Source: Streptomyces anulatus (GTDB taxonomy: Bacteria; Actinomycetota; Actinomycetes; Streptomycetales; Streptomycetaceae). Taken from it: 64,000 nt of DNA. This document shows, in pieces, positions 50,941 to 59,567 of the stretch (the stretch's first letter is position 1; every line of letters starts with the position of its first letter). The position numbers and the translations under genes were made by a program. Under the pieces are notes generated by a model. The model had not been told where the DNA came from. It ran no database searches and saw only the letters and a program-made list of their open reading frames with translations. The stretch lies in contig NZ_BMVK01000016.1 of the NCBI RefSeq assembly GCF_014650675.1, forward strand, positions 62,001 through 126,000. Direction: 5' to 3'.

Positions 50941-52326
50941 TCAGGGCGTGCGCCGGCCCAGCGTGAAGGCGACCAGCGCGGCGACCAGCGGGAAGAGCGC
51001 CACCACGCCGAGCGCCGTGGAGAGCGACATCGACTTCGCCAGGGCGCCGGCGGTGGCGCTGCCGACGCCGCCGCCGACGAAGAAGGTGAGGTTGAGCAGC
51101 CCCATCGCACCGCCGCGCCGGGCCGGTTCGATGTGCCCGGACATCAGCGCGGTGGTGAAGACCTGCGTGACGGAGAACGCGGAGAAGCCGAGCGAGGCGC
51201 CGAGGATCAGCAGCAGTACGCCGGAGCCGGTCAGCGCGCCGCCGAGGGCCGCGGCGAAGGCGAGCGAGACCGCGCCGAGGAGCCGGTTGCCGTGGTCGCC
51301 CGCGGTGAGCCGGCCGGCCGGCCTGGAGAGCACCGCGCCGACGACCGCGCCGGGCAGCAGCCAGACGCCCACGGACAGGACGCTCCAGCCGTGGTCGCGG
51401 ACGAGTAGCTGCGGTACGGCGTACATCGCGGCGAACAGGCCGCCGTACACGCCGATGCCGATGACGGCGGCCTTGAGGAACACCCGGTCGGTGACGAGCG
51501 CGCGCGGTACGAAGGAGCTCTCGCTGCCGCGCGTGCGCCAGGTGAGCCCGGCGGCCGAGAGGACCAGTACGGCGGCGGTCGCGATCACCAGCGGGGTGCT
51601 CAGCGCGAGCGCGGAGGACTGGATCAGCACGAGGAACGACATGGCGGTGAGCGTCAGCAGAGCCGCGCCCGGCAGGTCCATCGAGCGGCCGGAGTTCTTG
51701 CGCACCGATGCTCCGGCCAGGCACAGGGGAACGATGAGCAGGGAGAGCGCGGGCAGGACCAGAGCGATGCGCCAGGTCACCCACTCCGTGAAGACGCCGC
51801 CCGCCAGGGTGGCGCCGGCCGAGAAGATCGCCATCGTCGCCCCGAATCCGGCGAAGACCTGCGGCCGCCGTTCCGGGGGCACCGAGGCGGTGAGCGCCAT
51901 GGCACAGGCCGCCATGGCGCCGGACCCGGCGGCCTGGACGAAGCGTCCGGCCACCAGGACGCCGAGGTTGGGCGCGAGAAGGCAGACGACGGCGCCGACC
52001 GCGAGGGCCAGCGAGCCGAGCAGCAGTGCGGCGCGTACGCCGCGGGTGTCGGCGAGGCGGCCGAACAGCGCGGTGCCGACGCCGAGGGCGAGCGCGTGGG
52101 CCGTCAGGACCCAGGCCGTGGCGGTGGACGAGGCGTCGAGTGAGGACGCCACGTCGGGAAGGGCGACGCCGGCGGCGGTGACACCGAAGACGACCGGGCC
52201 GAACAGGGCGCCGTAGCGCAGCCCGTCCGAGTGGGCTCCCGGGGAGGAGACGGTACCGGCGGCCGCGGTCGAAGCGGCCTCGTGCGTGGTCAGGATGAAC
52301 TCCAAGGATTGACGAGAACCTGCCAA
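50941..52326 (-). CDS. MFS transporter (DHA2-type, 14 TM region)
   Basis: The roughly 461-residue transporter has MFS motifs VTAAGVALPDVASSL, LFGRLADTRGVRAALLLG, GRFVQAAGSGAMAACAMALTA, and 12-14 hydrophobic helices. It should export a small molecule. The start is uncertain: TTG 52326 opens the frame, TTG 52305 is possible, and a CTG at 52293 has GGAG 6 nt upstream. It lies between the FAD oxidase and the SDR on the same strand and probably forms a secondary-metabolite or detoxification operon with them. Confidence 0.82.
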   Translation of the reverse strand: MAGSRQSLEFILTTHEAASTAAAGTVSSPGAHSDGLRYGALFGPVVFGVTAAGVALPDVASSLDASSTATAWVLTAHALALGVGTALFGRLADTRGVRAALLLGSLALAVGAVVCLLAPNLGVLVAGRFVQAAGSGAMAACAMALTASVPPERRPQVFAGFGATMAIFSAGATLAGGVFTEWVTWRIALVLPALSLLIVPLCLAGASVRKNSGRSMDLPGAALLTLTAMSFLVLIQSSALALSTPLVIATAAVLVLSAAGLTWRTRGSESSFVPRALVTDRVFLKAAVIGIGVYGGLFAAMYAVPQLLVRDHGWSVLSVGVWLLPGAVVGAVLSRPAGRLTAGDHGNRLLGAVSLAFAAALGGALTGSGVLLLILGASLGFSAFSVTQVFTTALMSGHIEPARRGGAMGLLNLTFFVGGGVGSATAGALAKSMSLSTALGVVALFPLVAALVAFTLGRRTP

Positions 52327-52401
52327 AAATGAGCGGTTCGGGAGCCCGCATCCACCGGAGCACGAAAGGCCGTTCGGCGTGACGGGCGAACAGCGACCGC
52401 C

Positions 52402-53781
52402 CTACGGAAGAGGCGCGATGTTGTGGTTGAGCCGGAAGAGGTTGTCGGGGTCGACCGCCGCCTTCACGCGCGCCAGCCGGCCCAGGGTCTCCGGATCGAA
52501 GCACTCCGCCGTCGAGTCGGCCGTGTCCGCGCCCGCGAGGAAGTTCAGATACCGGCGGCCCGTGCTCCACGGCTCCATCGGCCCGAGGACCACGTCGGGC
52601 GAGCCCGGAGGCGAGAGCGTCGTGAGCGTGAACGCGCCTTCACGGACGCCGACCGCGTTGGGCACCTCGGCGGGCCGGGAGAGCGCGCCGCCGAGATGCC
52701 GCACCTCGACCATCAGGTCGCCGCAGGACGAACCCGCTCCGGCCACCCGCAGCAGCGCCTCCATGGCGTCCGACCCCAACTCCCGCAGCACGATGTTGCG
52801 TTCGTGGTACGCGAGCGGATGTACCGGGTCTTTGTGGATGTCGGCCACCGCGGTGTACGGCATCTCGGCGACCCCGTCCACCAGCGGCGTACCGCACTCG
52901 CGCAGCGGACGGACGAGCCGCTCCCCCTCCTCGGCCCGGCCGGTGAACGCGATCCGCACATGCGCGGCGAACGTCCCGCGGAGGAACTCCGGCACGTCCG
53001 GCACGTCCGGCAACCGCAGCAACGACACGGAGGAGGTCATCTCCTCGGGCACGGTCGCGGTCCACTGCCGCCAGGTGTGCAGGACCTGCGCCGCCTGCTC
53101 GCCGGGGAAGTAGATCCCGCCGCCGTAGAGCCGGCGCACCGGCATCAGGCCGAACCAGAGCCCGGTGACGATGCCGAAGTTCCCCTTTCCGCCGCGCAGC
53201 GCCCAGAACAGGTCCGGATGCCGGTCGCGGGTGACCTGCCGGACGCCGCCGTCGGCGGTGACGACCTCGATACAGGTCACATGGTCCGCCGCGAACCCGT
53301 ACTGGCGGCCCAGCGGACCGAGCCCGCCTCCCAGCGTGTAGCCCACGACGCCGACCAGCGGCGACGACCCGTTGAGCGGCGCCAGGCCGTGCGGCCCGCC
53401 GGCGGCGATCACCTGGTGCCACTGGGCTCCGGCCTCCACGTGTGCCGTACGCGTGAGCGGGTCGACGGCGACCGCGTTCATCCGGCGGGTGGAGACGAGG
53501 ACACCGCCGGGCGCGGACGCCGCGATGCCGTGGCCGGTCGCCTGGACGGCGACCGGGAGCGCCCCCCGGGCGGCGAAGGTCACCGCGGCGGACACGTCCC
53601 CGGCCGACTGCGCGGCGACGATCACGTCGGGCCGGTGCCGCCCGATCCGGTTGAACCCCGCGAGCTCCCTCTCGTACCCCGCGTCCTGCGGAGTGAAGAC
53701 CTCACCCTTGAGCCGTGCGACGAGCCCGTCCATGGCGCTCTCGGCGATGCCCGCGTGTCCAGGTTGTCCGGCCACGTTCAC
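52402..53781 (-). CDS. FAD-dependent oxidase, berberine-bridge (BBE) family
   Basis: The 459-residue enzyme has the FAD_binding_4 domain: PDVIVAAQSAGDVSAAVTFA, VQATGHGIAASAPGG (the His likely binds FAD covalently), VGYTLGGGLGPLGRQYGFAADHV and RGGKGNFGIVTGL. The BBE C-terminal motif NLFRLNHNI is also present. The second flavin-linking cysteine of bicovalent enzymes is not seen. It should oxidise an alcohol or sugar with O2. GTG 53781 follows GGAGGAAGG. It is the first gene of the FAD-MFS-SDR group. Confidence 0.9.
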   Translation of the reverse strand: MNVAGQPGHAGIAESAMDGLVARLKGEVFTPQDAGYERELAGFNRIGRHRPDVIVAAQSAGDVSAAVTFAARGALPVAVQATGHGIAASAPGGVLVSTRRMNAVAVDPLTRTAHVEAGAQWHQVIAAGGPHGLAPLNGSSPLVGVVGYTLGGGLGPLGRQYGFAADHVTCIEVVTADGGVRQVTRDRHPDLFWALRGGKGNFGIVTGLWFGLMPVRRLYGGGIYFPGEQAAQVLHTWRQWTATVPEEMTSSVSLLRLPDVPDVPEFLRGTFAAHVRIAFTGRAEEGERLVRPLRECGTPLVDGVAEMPYTAVADIHKDPVHPLAYHERNIVLRELGSDAMEALLRVAGAGSSCGDLMVEVRHLGGALSRPAEVPNAVGVREGAFTLTTLSPPGSPDVVLGPMEPWSTGRRYLNFLAGADTADSTAECFDPETLGRLARVKAAVDPDNLFRLNHNIAPLP

Positions 53782-53849
53782 GTCCTTCCTCCCGAGCCGC
53801 GCGGCGGTCCCGCATGGCGCGGCGGCGATGAGGAGCAGTGTTCTCGCCC

Positions 53850-53899
53850 GGCGGGCCCTCTCCCATCCCCTGCTTAGGGGGTATGGGAGAGGGCCCGCC
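53850..53899. terminator. long perfect hairpin upstream of the FAD oxidase gene
   Basis: GGCGGGCCCTCTCCCAT (53850-53866) and ATGGGAGAGGGCCCGCC (53883-53899) are perfect 17-bp arms. The inner CCCC/GGGG extends the stem further around TGCTTA. It probably blocks read-through from the right into the FAD-oxidase operon, and may act in both directions. Confidence 0.7.
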
Positions 53900-53943
53900 C
53901 CTCCATCGGGGCCCCGGGCAGGGCGGCGGGCGGCGGGCGGCGA

Positions 53944-54114
53944 TCAGCCGGGACGCACGCTCGCGTCGCGCAGATCCGCGATCTCCCGCTCCAGTAGGGC
54001 GATCCGGTCCTGCGGACCCGTGGCGGCGGCACGTGCGGGCATCGGCAGCCCCGGCGCGATGCCCGGCGAGAGCTCTCCCGCCGGACGCCGGTCCAGGATC
54101 AGCCACTCCATCAC
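53944..54114 (-). CDS. possible small protein with coiled-coil C terminus
   Basis: The 57-residue frame from GTG 54114 contains MEWLILDRR and ends in an amphipathic QDRIALLEREIADLRDAS coiled-coil-like helix. The open frame continues upstream to 54495 across the LuxR promoter without a better start. Codon use is acceptable, but there is no strong ribosome-binding site. It may be a genuine short gene divergent from the LuxR regulator, or only an open frame. Confidence 0.35.
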   Translation of the reverse strand: MMEWLILDRRPAGELSPGIAPGLPMPARAAATGPQDRIALLEREIADLRDASVRPG

Positions 54115-54325
54115 GCGCAGCTTCTCGCTCGGCTCGAGCCCCAGCTCCCGCGCCGGCTTCCAGCGCCCAGGCGTTGTCCAGGCCTCCGGCGTCGAATCGG
54201 TCCGCGAGGGAACGCTCAGGTCCGCGACCGCCTTGCCGGGGCGCCCCGGAGAAACGGGCGGGAAAGAACTACCCCCCCTCAGAAAGGGGGTTGGAGGTGG
54301 GCTGCGGGGCTGACACAGTCGTGGG

Positions 54326-55456
54326 ATGACCGGTTCGACGATCTCGCGCATCTCGGTAGGCCGGGCGGAACTGCTCTCCCGGTCCGCGAAGGCCACCGAC
54401 GCGCTCAGCATGTTCGCCGAGGCATCGACCCAACTGCGACGGCTCATCCCGTACGACGCGGCGGTATGGCGGGTCACCGACCCGGTGACCGGCATGATGA
54501 CCGCGCCGATCCGCGCGGAGAACCTGGACGAGGACGGCTGCGCCGTCTACTGGGAATCCGAGCTGTTCACCGAGAACGTCAATCTGTTCCGCGATCTGGC
54601 GCAGGCCTCCGTGCCGGTCGCCGGGCTCCGCCGGACCACCGGCGACCTGCCCGCACGCAGCACGCTCTACCAGACCTTCATGCGGCCTCGCGGATTCCAG
54701 GACGAGCTGCGCGCGGTCCTGCGCGTCGGAGGCCACCCCCAGGGCCACATCAGCCTGTTCCGCGCGGAGGGCCGCGCGGCCTTCGACGACGCCGAGACCC
54801 AGCTGATCGCCTCCGTCCTCACTCCGCTCGCCAAGCAGCTGCGCTCGTTCGCGGAGCCCGCCCCGCAGCCGCTCCCGGACGCTCCGCACGGCCCCGGGCT
54901 CCTCCTGTTCGACCCGAGCGGCGCGCTGCTGTCGGTCAACGACGACGCCCTCGTCTATCTCGACACCCTCCCCGAGGGCCCCGCCGTGCCCTCGCCCCAG
55001 GGCATCCGTGTGCCGGCCTGGGTCCAGGCGACCGCGATGAAGGCCCGCGCCGTCGCGCAGGAACGGGACCGCGGCCAGGCGCGTGCACGCGTACGGAACC
55101 GGGCCGGCCGCTGGCTGGTCTGCCACGCCTCCTGCCTGCGGGAGGCGGGCGACGGGCTCGGCGCGTCCGCGGTGGTGATCGAGCCCGCGAAGACCTCGGA
55201 GATCGTCCCGCTGATCGTGGACGCGTACGAACTCACCGACCGGGAGACCGAGGTGACCCAGTACATCGCACGCGGCCTCCCGACCGGCGAGATCGCCGAT
55301 CGGCTGCACCTCTCCCCGCACACGGTCCGGGACCACATCAAGGCGGTCTTCGAGAAGGTCGGGGTCTCCAGCCGCGGCGAACTGGTGGGCAAACTGTTCA
55401 CCGAGTACTACGCGCCGCTCGCGGAGAAGAACATGACGCGGGTCCACACCGGCTGA
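54326..55456 (+). CDS. LuxR-family transcriptional regulator with GAF-like sensor
   Basis: The 376-residue protein has an N-terminal GAF-like region (about 20-175; IPYDAAVWRVTDPVTG, HPQGHISLFRAEG), a PAS-like middle (about 190-290; LLLFDPSGALLSVNDDAL) and a C-terminal LuxR HTH (LTDRETEVTQYIARGLPTGEIADRLHLSPHTVRDHIKAVFEKVG). It should activate transcription in response to a bound ligand or redox cue. CACAGT ends 6 nt before the ATG, so the mRNA may be leaderless. It may control the FAD-MFS-SDR group to its left. Confidence 0.88.
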   Translation: MTGSTISRISVGRAELLSRSAKATDALSMFAEASTQLRRLIPYDAAVWRVTDPVTGMMTAPIRAENLDEDGCAVYWESELFTENVNLFRDLAQASVPVAGLRRTTGDLPARSTLYQTFMRPRGFQDELRAVLRVGGHPQGHISLFRAEGRAAFDDAETQLIASVLTPLAKQLRSFAEPAPQPLPDAPHGPGLLLFDPSGALLSVNDDALVYLDTLPEGPAVPSPQGIRVPAWVQATAMKARAVAQERDRGQARARVRNRAGRWLVCHASCLREAGDGLGASAVVIEPAKTSEIVPLIVDAYELTDRETEVTQYIARGLPTGEIADRLHLSPHTVRDHIKAVFEKVGVSSRGELVGKLFTEYYAPLAEKNMTRVHTG

Positions 55457-55591
55457 ACGACGGACGACGCACCGAAGCAACGACACCACTCCCCCATTCA
55501 CCCCGGGTCGCGCGTGCGGGGCACTCCTGAGAACGGTGCACGCCTTCGGTATGTTCTCCGGCCACGACGGCAGGGAACCGGACCGGTCCCG

Positions 55592-55990
55592 TCAGCCCCC
55601 GACCCGTGCCCCGGCCCAGGCGCGGGCGGCCGTCACGTCCTGCGTGGCCATCGTCGGGCAGCCCCAGAGCTGCTCACCGCTGTGGATCGCTTCCGCGCGC
55701 TCCGCCGGGATGTCCGCCGGCGCGACGAAGGCGAGGCCGCGGCAGAGCGCCGTGAGGCCGGGCCGGATCAGCTTGAGGGTCCGGACACGGTCGGCGGTGG
55801 AGGTGCCGGATGCCGATGCCGCTGGGGTGCGCCCCTGTGGCGGTGCGGGCATCAGGAGGATCGCCGCGAAGGGCTCGGCGCGCTCCGTGAGAGCGCGCAG
55901 TTCGTCGAGGACGAGCGCCTGGGCCTGGTCCATGGGCAGCCCCGAGGTGTCGATCTCCCGCGGGGCCGGTGCCGCTCCCTGTATGTCCAT
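55592..55990 (-). CDS. hypothetical protein divergent from a TetR gene
   Basis: The 132-residue protein is soluble, with a helical first part (MDQAQALVLDELRALTERAEPFAAILLMP) and an Ala/Arg-rich C terminus including LCRGLAFVAPADIPAERAEAI. No family was recognised. On the minus strand TAGGGT ends 6 nt before the ATG, indicating a leaderless transcript. A 21-bp imperfect palindrome (56009-56029) overlaps its predicted -35, so the neighbouring TetR regulator probably represses it. Confidence 0.68.
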   Translation of the reverse strand: MDIQGAAPAPREIDTSGLPMDQAQALVLDELRALTERAEPFAAILLMPAPPQGRTPAASASGTSTADRVRTLKLIRPGLTALCRGLAFVAPADIPAERAEAIHSGEQLWGCPTMATQDVTAARAWAGARVGG

Positions 55991-56008
55991 CAGCCGACCC
56001 TAACAGCA

Positions 56009-56029
56009 TTAACGACCACTGGTCACTAA
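56009..56029. promoter_or_regulatory. candidate TetR operator
   Basis: TTAACGACCA-C-TGGTCACTAA has 10-bp arms matching at 8 positions around a single base. It overlaps the predicted -35 of the gene starting at 55990 and lies 36 nt before the TetR start at 56065. Confidence 0.5.
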
Positions 56030-56064
56030 TAAGGATCCGCCCTTCCCTGCGTACGCTTGCCCCG

Positions 56065-56628
56065 ATGAACAGCACGGAACGGAACGGGCCCGGCCGGCCG
56101 CCGAGGCTGAGCCGGGAGCGCATCGCCGACGCCGCCCTGCAGGGGGACGTGGCGACGCTCACCATGCGGGAGCTCGCGACGAGGCTCGGGGTCTCGCATT
56201 CGTCGCTCTACCGGTGGGTGCCCGATCGCGACGGCGTACTGGACCTCGTCAGCGAGGTCATGGTCGGCCGGGTGCTCCCCGACGACGAGCCCGACGCCGG
56301 GACCTGGCTCGACTGGCTGGAGCGGCTGGCCTGGTCGATGCACGACGAGTTCCTGGCGGTACCCGGCTACGCCGCGCATGTGGCCCGCCCGCACCGCCAT
56401 CACCTCGCATCCTTCGAGCGGCTGCACGACGGCGCCGTCGCCGCGTTCCGCGCGGGCGGCGCGGACGCCCGGCAGGCCGAGCAGAACTGGTCCGTCTTCG
56501 GACTCGGCGTGGTCCGCTGGCTGGCGGCGGCGGGCAACGACCCGGCGGAGCCGCCGTTCGCCCTCTACCTCGGCACACTGCTGCGCGGCCTGCCCCGCCA
56601 CGACGAGGGCCGCCGCCCGCACGGATGA
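56065..56628 (+). CDS. TetR family transcriptional regulator
   Basis: The 187-residue protein has an HTH near residues 14-56 (LSRERIADAALQGDVATLTMRELATRLGVSHSSLYRWVPDRDGVLDLV). The first helix is slightly shortened compared with most members. The C-terminal domain has a His-rich stretch (VARPHRHHLASFERLH) that may bind ligand or metal. TACGCT ends 7 nt before the ATG, so translation is probably leaderless. It is divergent from the hypothetical gene at 55990 and likely autoregulated. Confidence 0.86.
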   Translation: MNSTERNGPGRPPRLSRERIADAALQGDVATLTMRELATRLGVSHSSLYRWVPDRDGVLDLVSEVMVGRVLPDDEPDAGTWLDWLERLAWSMHDEFLAVPGYAAHVARPHRHHLASFERLHDGAVAAFRAGGADARQAEQNWSVFGLGVVRWLAAAGNDPAEPPFALYLGTLLRGLPRHDEGRRPHG

Positions 56629-56637
56629 CCTTCTCCG

Positions 56638-57465
56638 TCAGGCCCAGGGGTCGAAGGGGATCCCGGCGGGCTTGGAGTTGTTGAGCAGATTGCGGAAGCG
56701 GTCGTCCTTGTCGGTGACCTTGATGGTCGCGGACCCGAAGTCGGCGTTCATGAGCTTGTCGCGCAACTCCGTGCTGGGGAAGCCGTTCCAGTCGACGACC
56801 GGGGGGTAGCGCCAGTTGCCGTAGTGGTTCTCGGGCGGCTCGTCGTTGCCGTTGGCGAGCCGGAAGAAGTGCGTGCTCGGACCGTCCTTGTGGTAGACGG
56901 CCTTGGGGTGCGAGCCGTCGAACCGCACCTGCGAGCGCGGGTAGGTCTTCACGGTGCTGTGCTGCGTCGTCGAGACGTAGTCCACCTGGTCGGCGCCCTG
57001 GTTGACCCAGGAGATCACATGCTCGAAGTCGTGGCGGTGCCCGCCGAGTCCGCTGCCGTGGACGGCCTGGTCCTTCTCGAAGTAGCTCGCGTAGACGATG
57101 CCGCACCAGCCGTTGTTGCACTTCGAGCGGGCGTACGTCTGGGAGTTGTCCAGGTCCCCCTGGTCCCGGCAACTGCCGTTGATCGCGCCGGTCGTCTTCA
57201 GCCCGGGCGCCAGGGTGCCGTCCGGGCCGATGGCAGGGGTGGCGTAGCAGCCGTCGCCGTCGTAGTCGAAGGCGGGCGAGAACGCCTGCTCGTAACCGCC
57301 CGCGTTCTGGGGGAGGTTGCCCGGCGGGTCGGCGTGGGCCGTGGAGGCGGGAATCAGGACGAACAGGGCCGTGGCGGCGAGGACCGCACCGACGCGGGTG
57401 GACAGGGCCTTGGCGCGGGCGACCGGCCTGGGGGTGGCGGGGCCGGGTGGGGGCGGCTTGCGCAT
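56638..57465 (-). CDS. NPP1 (NEP1-like, necrosis-inducing) family secreted protein
   Basis: The 275-residue protein starts with a twin-arginine-poor signal peptide of about 55 residues, cleaved near STAHA-DPP. It carries the NLP heptapeptide region as GHRHDFEHVISWV (canonical GHRHDWE) and the paired cysteines and YDGDGCYATPAI of the family. NLPs lyse plant plasma membranes in pathogens; the bacterial role may be plant interaction or another lytic function. The Trp-to-Phe change keeps the metal ligands H and D. ATG 57465 follows AGGAGAG. Confidence 0.85.
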   Translation of the reverse strand: MRKPPPPGPATPRPVARAKALSTRVGAVLAATALFVLIPASTAHADPPGNLPQNAGGYEQAFSPAFDYDGDGCYATPAIGPDGTLAPGLKTTGAINGSCRDQGDLDNSQTYARSKCNNGWCGIVYASYFEKDQAVHGSGLGGHRHDFEHVISWVNQGADQVDYVSTTQHSTVKTYPRSQVRFDGSHPKAVYHKDGPSTHFFRLANGNDEPPENHYGNWRYPPVVDWNGFPSTELRDKLMNADFGSATIKVTDKDDRFRNLLNNSKPAGIPFDPWA

Positions 57466-57480
57466 GTTGCCTCTCTCCTT

Positions 57481-57510
57481 GCTGAATGTCGCTGGATGTC
57501 GCTGGATGTC
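57481..57510. repeat. three 10-bp tandem repeats in the NPP1 leader
   Basis: GCTGAATGTC, GCTGGATGTC and GCTGGATGTC follow one another directly upstream of the NPP1 ribosome-binding site. They are probably part of the 5' leader. Confidence 0.7.
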
Positions 57511-57634
57511 GCCGGGCGGTGGAGGGGGTTGCCCCGCTTCCGCGTGGGGCACCTGTCGCAGTCTGATGGACGATCCCGACAGTTGTCCGTACACGGTCAC
57601 TACTTTTCATGGCGCGGCGGCGACATCGCGGCCC

Positions 57635-57665
57635 TTGACCTAGAACGCACTCGAAGTCCTACAGT
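57635..57665 (+). promoter_or_regulatory. MerR-type promoter with 19-bp spacer upstream of the aldo/keto reductase
   Basis: TTGACC (57635-57640) and TACAGT (57660-57665) are separated by 19 nt. The spacer holds an imperfect dyad (GACCTAGA...TCGAAGTC, 6 of 8 matching). An over-long spacer with a central dyad is the hallmark of promoters activated by MerR-family proteins. Confidence 0.65.
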
Positions 57666-57713
57666 GCGGGAGGTCCGGCCCCAGCTCACCGCACACCACC
57701 AGGGAGCTCGACC

Positions 57714-58763
57714 ATGCTCTACCGCACACTCGGCGGCACCGGCATCGAGGTCAGTGCGCACTGTCTCGGCACGATGATGTTCGGCTCGGTCGGCAATCCC
57801 GACCACGACGACTCCGTACGCGTCATCCATGCCGCCCTCGACGCGGGCATCAACTTCGTCGACACCGCGGACATGTACTCCGCCGGGGAGTCCGAGACGA
57901 TCGTCGGCAAGGCGCTGAAGGGGCGGCGCGACGATGTCGTCCTCGCCACCAAGGTCCACTTCCCGATGGGCGAAGGGCCCAACCGGGGTGGAAACTCACG
58001 GCGTTGGATCGTGCAGGAGGTCGAGGAGAGCCTGCGCCGCCTCGGCACCGACCGGATCGACCTCTACCAGGTCCACCGCCCCGACCACACCACGGACGTC
58101 GAGGAGACCCTCTCGGCGCTGACCGACCTCGTGCGCGCGGGCAAGATCCGCGCCTTCGGCTGCTCGACGTTCCCGGCCGAGGAGATCGTGGAGTCGCACG
58201 TCGTGGCCGAGCGGCGCGGCCTCGGGCGGTTCCGGACCGAGCAGCCGCCGTACTCGATCCTCGCCCGAGGCATCGAGCGGTCCGTCCTGCCGGTCTGCGG
58301 GCGCTACGGGATGGGCGTGCTGACCTGGAGCCCGCTCGCCTCCGGCTTCCTGACCGGGAGGTACCGCAAGGGCGGGACCATCGACCTGTCCACGGGGCGG
58401 GCGGCGCTCACCCCGCACCGGTTCGACCCGGAGGCCCCGCTGACCGCCGCCAAGCTGGAGGTCGTCGAGCAGCTCGTCGCCGTGGCCGACAGCATCGGGA
58501 CCACCCTGCCCGCGCTGGCGGTCGCCTTCCCCCTGGCGCACCCGGCGGTGACCTCGGTGATCATCGGGCCGCGCACGATGGAGCAGTTGGAGGGTCTGGT
58601 GAAGGGCGCCTCGCTCACGCTGGACGACGAGACGCTCGACCGCATCGACGCGATCGTCGCGCCCGGGACCGACGTCTATCCGCCGGACGGCGCGTGGACC
58701 CCGCCCTCACTGACCGACGTCGCCCGGCGCAGGCGACCGGTGGGCGAGCGCGCGGCGGCGTAG
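57714..58763 (+). CDS. aldo/keto reductase
   Basis: The 349-residue enzyme has the AKR tetrad: VDTADMYSAGESE (Asp and Tyr), VLATKVHFPMGEG (Lys) and YQVHRPDHTT (His). NADPH-binding elements near the C terminus (TSVIIGPRTMEQLEGLV) are also present. It should reduce aldehydes or ketones. The ATG follows GGGAG by 7 nt. The MerR-type promoter upstream suggests induction by a redox, electrophile or metal signal; no MerR gene lies in the window next to it. Confidence 0.92.
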   Translation: MLYRTLGGTGIEVSAHCLGTMMFGSVGNPDHDDSVRVIHAALDAGINFVDTADMYSAGESETIVGKALKGRRDDVVLATKVHFPMGEGPNRGGNSRRWIVQEVEESLRRLGTDRIDLYQVHRPDHTTDVEETLSALTDLVRAGKIRAFGCSTFPAEEIVESHVVAERRGLGRFRTEQPPYSILARGIERSVLPVCGRYGMGVLTWSPLASGFLTGRYRKGGTIDLSTGRAALTPHRFDPEAPLTAAKLEVVEQLVAVADSIGTTLPALAVAFPLAHPAVTSVIIGPRTMEQLEGLVKGASLTLDDETLDRIDAIVAPGTDVYPPDGAWTPPSLTDVARRRRPVGERAAA

Positions 58764-58827
58764 GGGGCGACGGGGCGGCTGGCCCCCTGCGGGGCGGCGC
58801 AGGAGGCCGAGGCGGAGGAGGGGCCGA

Positions 58828-59496
58828 TCACCCCTGCGGGGTGGCGGCGCCCGGCTTGTGGGCCAGGAAGCCGGCGACCGGCCGCTTCGCGCCTTCCTCG
58901 GGCTCCTGCAGCGTCCGCCCCGTGACCACGAACCCCGCCAGCTCCAGGAGTTCGGCGATCCGGTCCGCCGGCAGCCGGTAGCTGTCGAAGGGCACGGCGG
59001 GGCCTCCGTAGCCGTGTGTCAGACGCCGGTGCCCGTCGTCGCCGACCCGGGTGACGATCAGCAGGTGCCCACCGGGCGCCAGCGTCCGGTGGAACTCGGC
59101 GAACACCCCGGGCAGCGACTCCGCCGGCAGATGATGCGTGGAGTAGAACGCCAGGATGCCGCCCAGCGCGCCGTCGCCGGTCTCCAGGGCGGTCATCGAG
59201 CCGACGTCGAACCGCAGTTCCGGATGGGCCGCGCGGGCCAGGTCGACCATCCTCGGCGACAGGTCGACCCCGAAGGCGGAGACCCCCAGCCCGGTCAGAT
59301 ACGCGGTCACCTTGCCCGGTCCGCAGCCCACGTCCGCCGTCGGCCCGAGACCCGCCGACGTGACGAGCTCGGCGAACGCGCCCAGTACGGCGCGCGACAG
59401 CGGGTCCAGCTCGCCCGGGTCCTTGACGGTCCGGGCGTAGTCGGCGGCGACGGCGTCGTACGACTGCCGGATCGGGTCCAGGTACGGGGGTTCCAT
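58828..59496 (-). CDS. SAM-dependent methyltransferase (class I)
   Basis: The 222-residue protein has SAM motif I (TADVGCGPGKVTAYLTGLG), motif II-like GVDLSPRMVDLARAAHPELRFDVGSM, and post-motif HRTLAPGGHLLIVTRVGDDGH. The substrate is unknown. On the minus strand TAGCGT ends 7 nt before ATG 59496, so the mRNA is likely leaderless. It lies 71 nt downstream of the fbiC stop on the same strand, but appears to have its own promoter. Confidence 0.88.
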   Translation of the reverse strand: MEPPYLDPIRQSYDAVAADYARTVKDPGELDPLSRAVLGAFAELVTSAGLGPTADVGCGPGKVTAYLTGLGVSAFGVDLSPRMVDLARAAHPELRFDVGSMTALETGDGALGGILAFYSTHHLPAESLPGVFAEFHRTLAPGGHLLIVTRVGDDGHRRLTHGYGGPAVPFDSYRLPADRIAELLELAGFVVTGRTLQEPEEGAKRPVAGFLAHKPGAATPQG

Positions 59497-59567
59497 CCCG
59501 CCCACGCTATGTCCCCGGCGGCCGGGGAGGCCATGGGCCCCGCCCCGCCCCGCCCTTCCGCCCGCCC

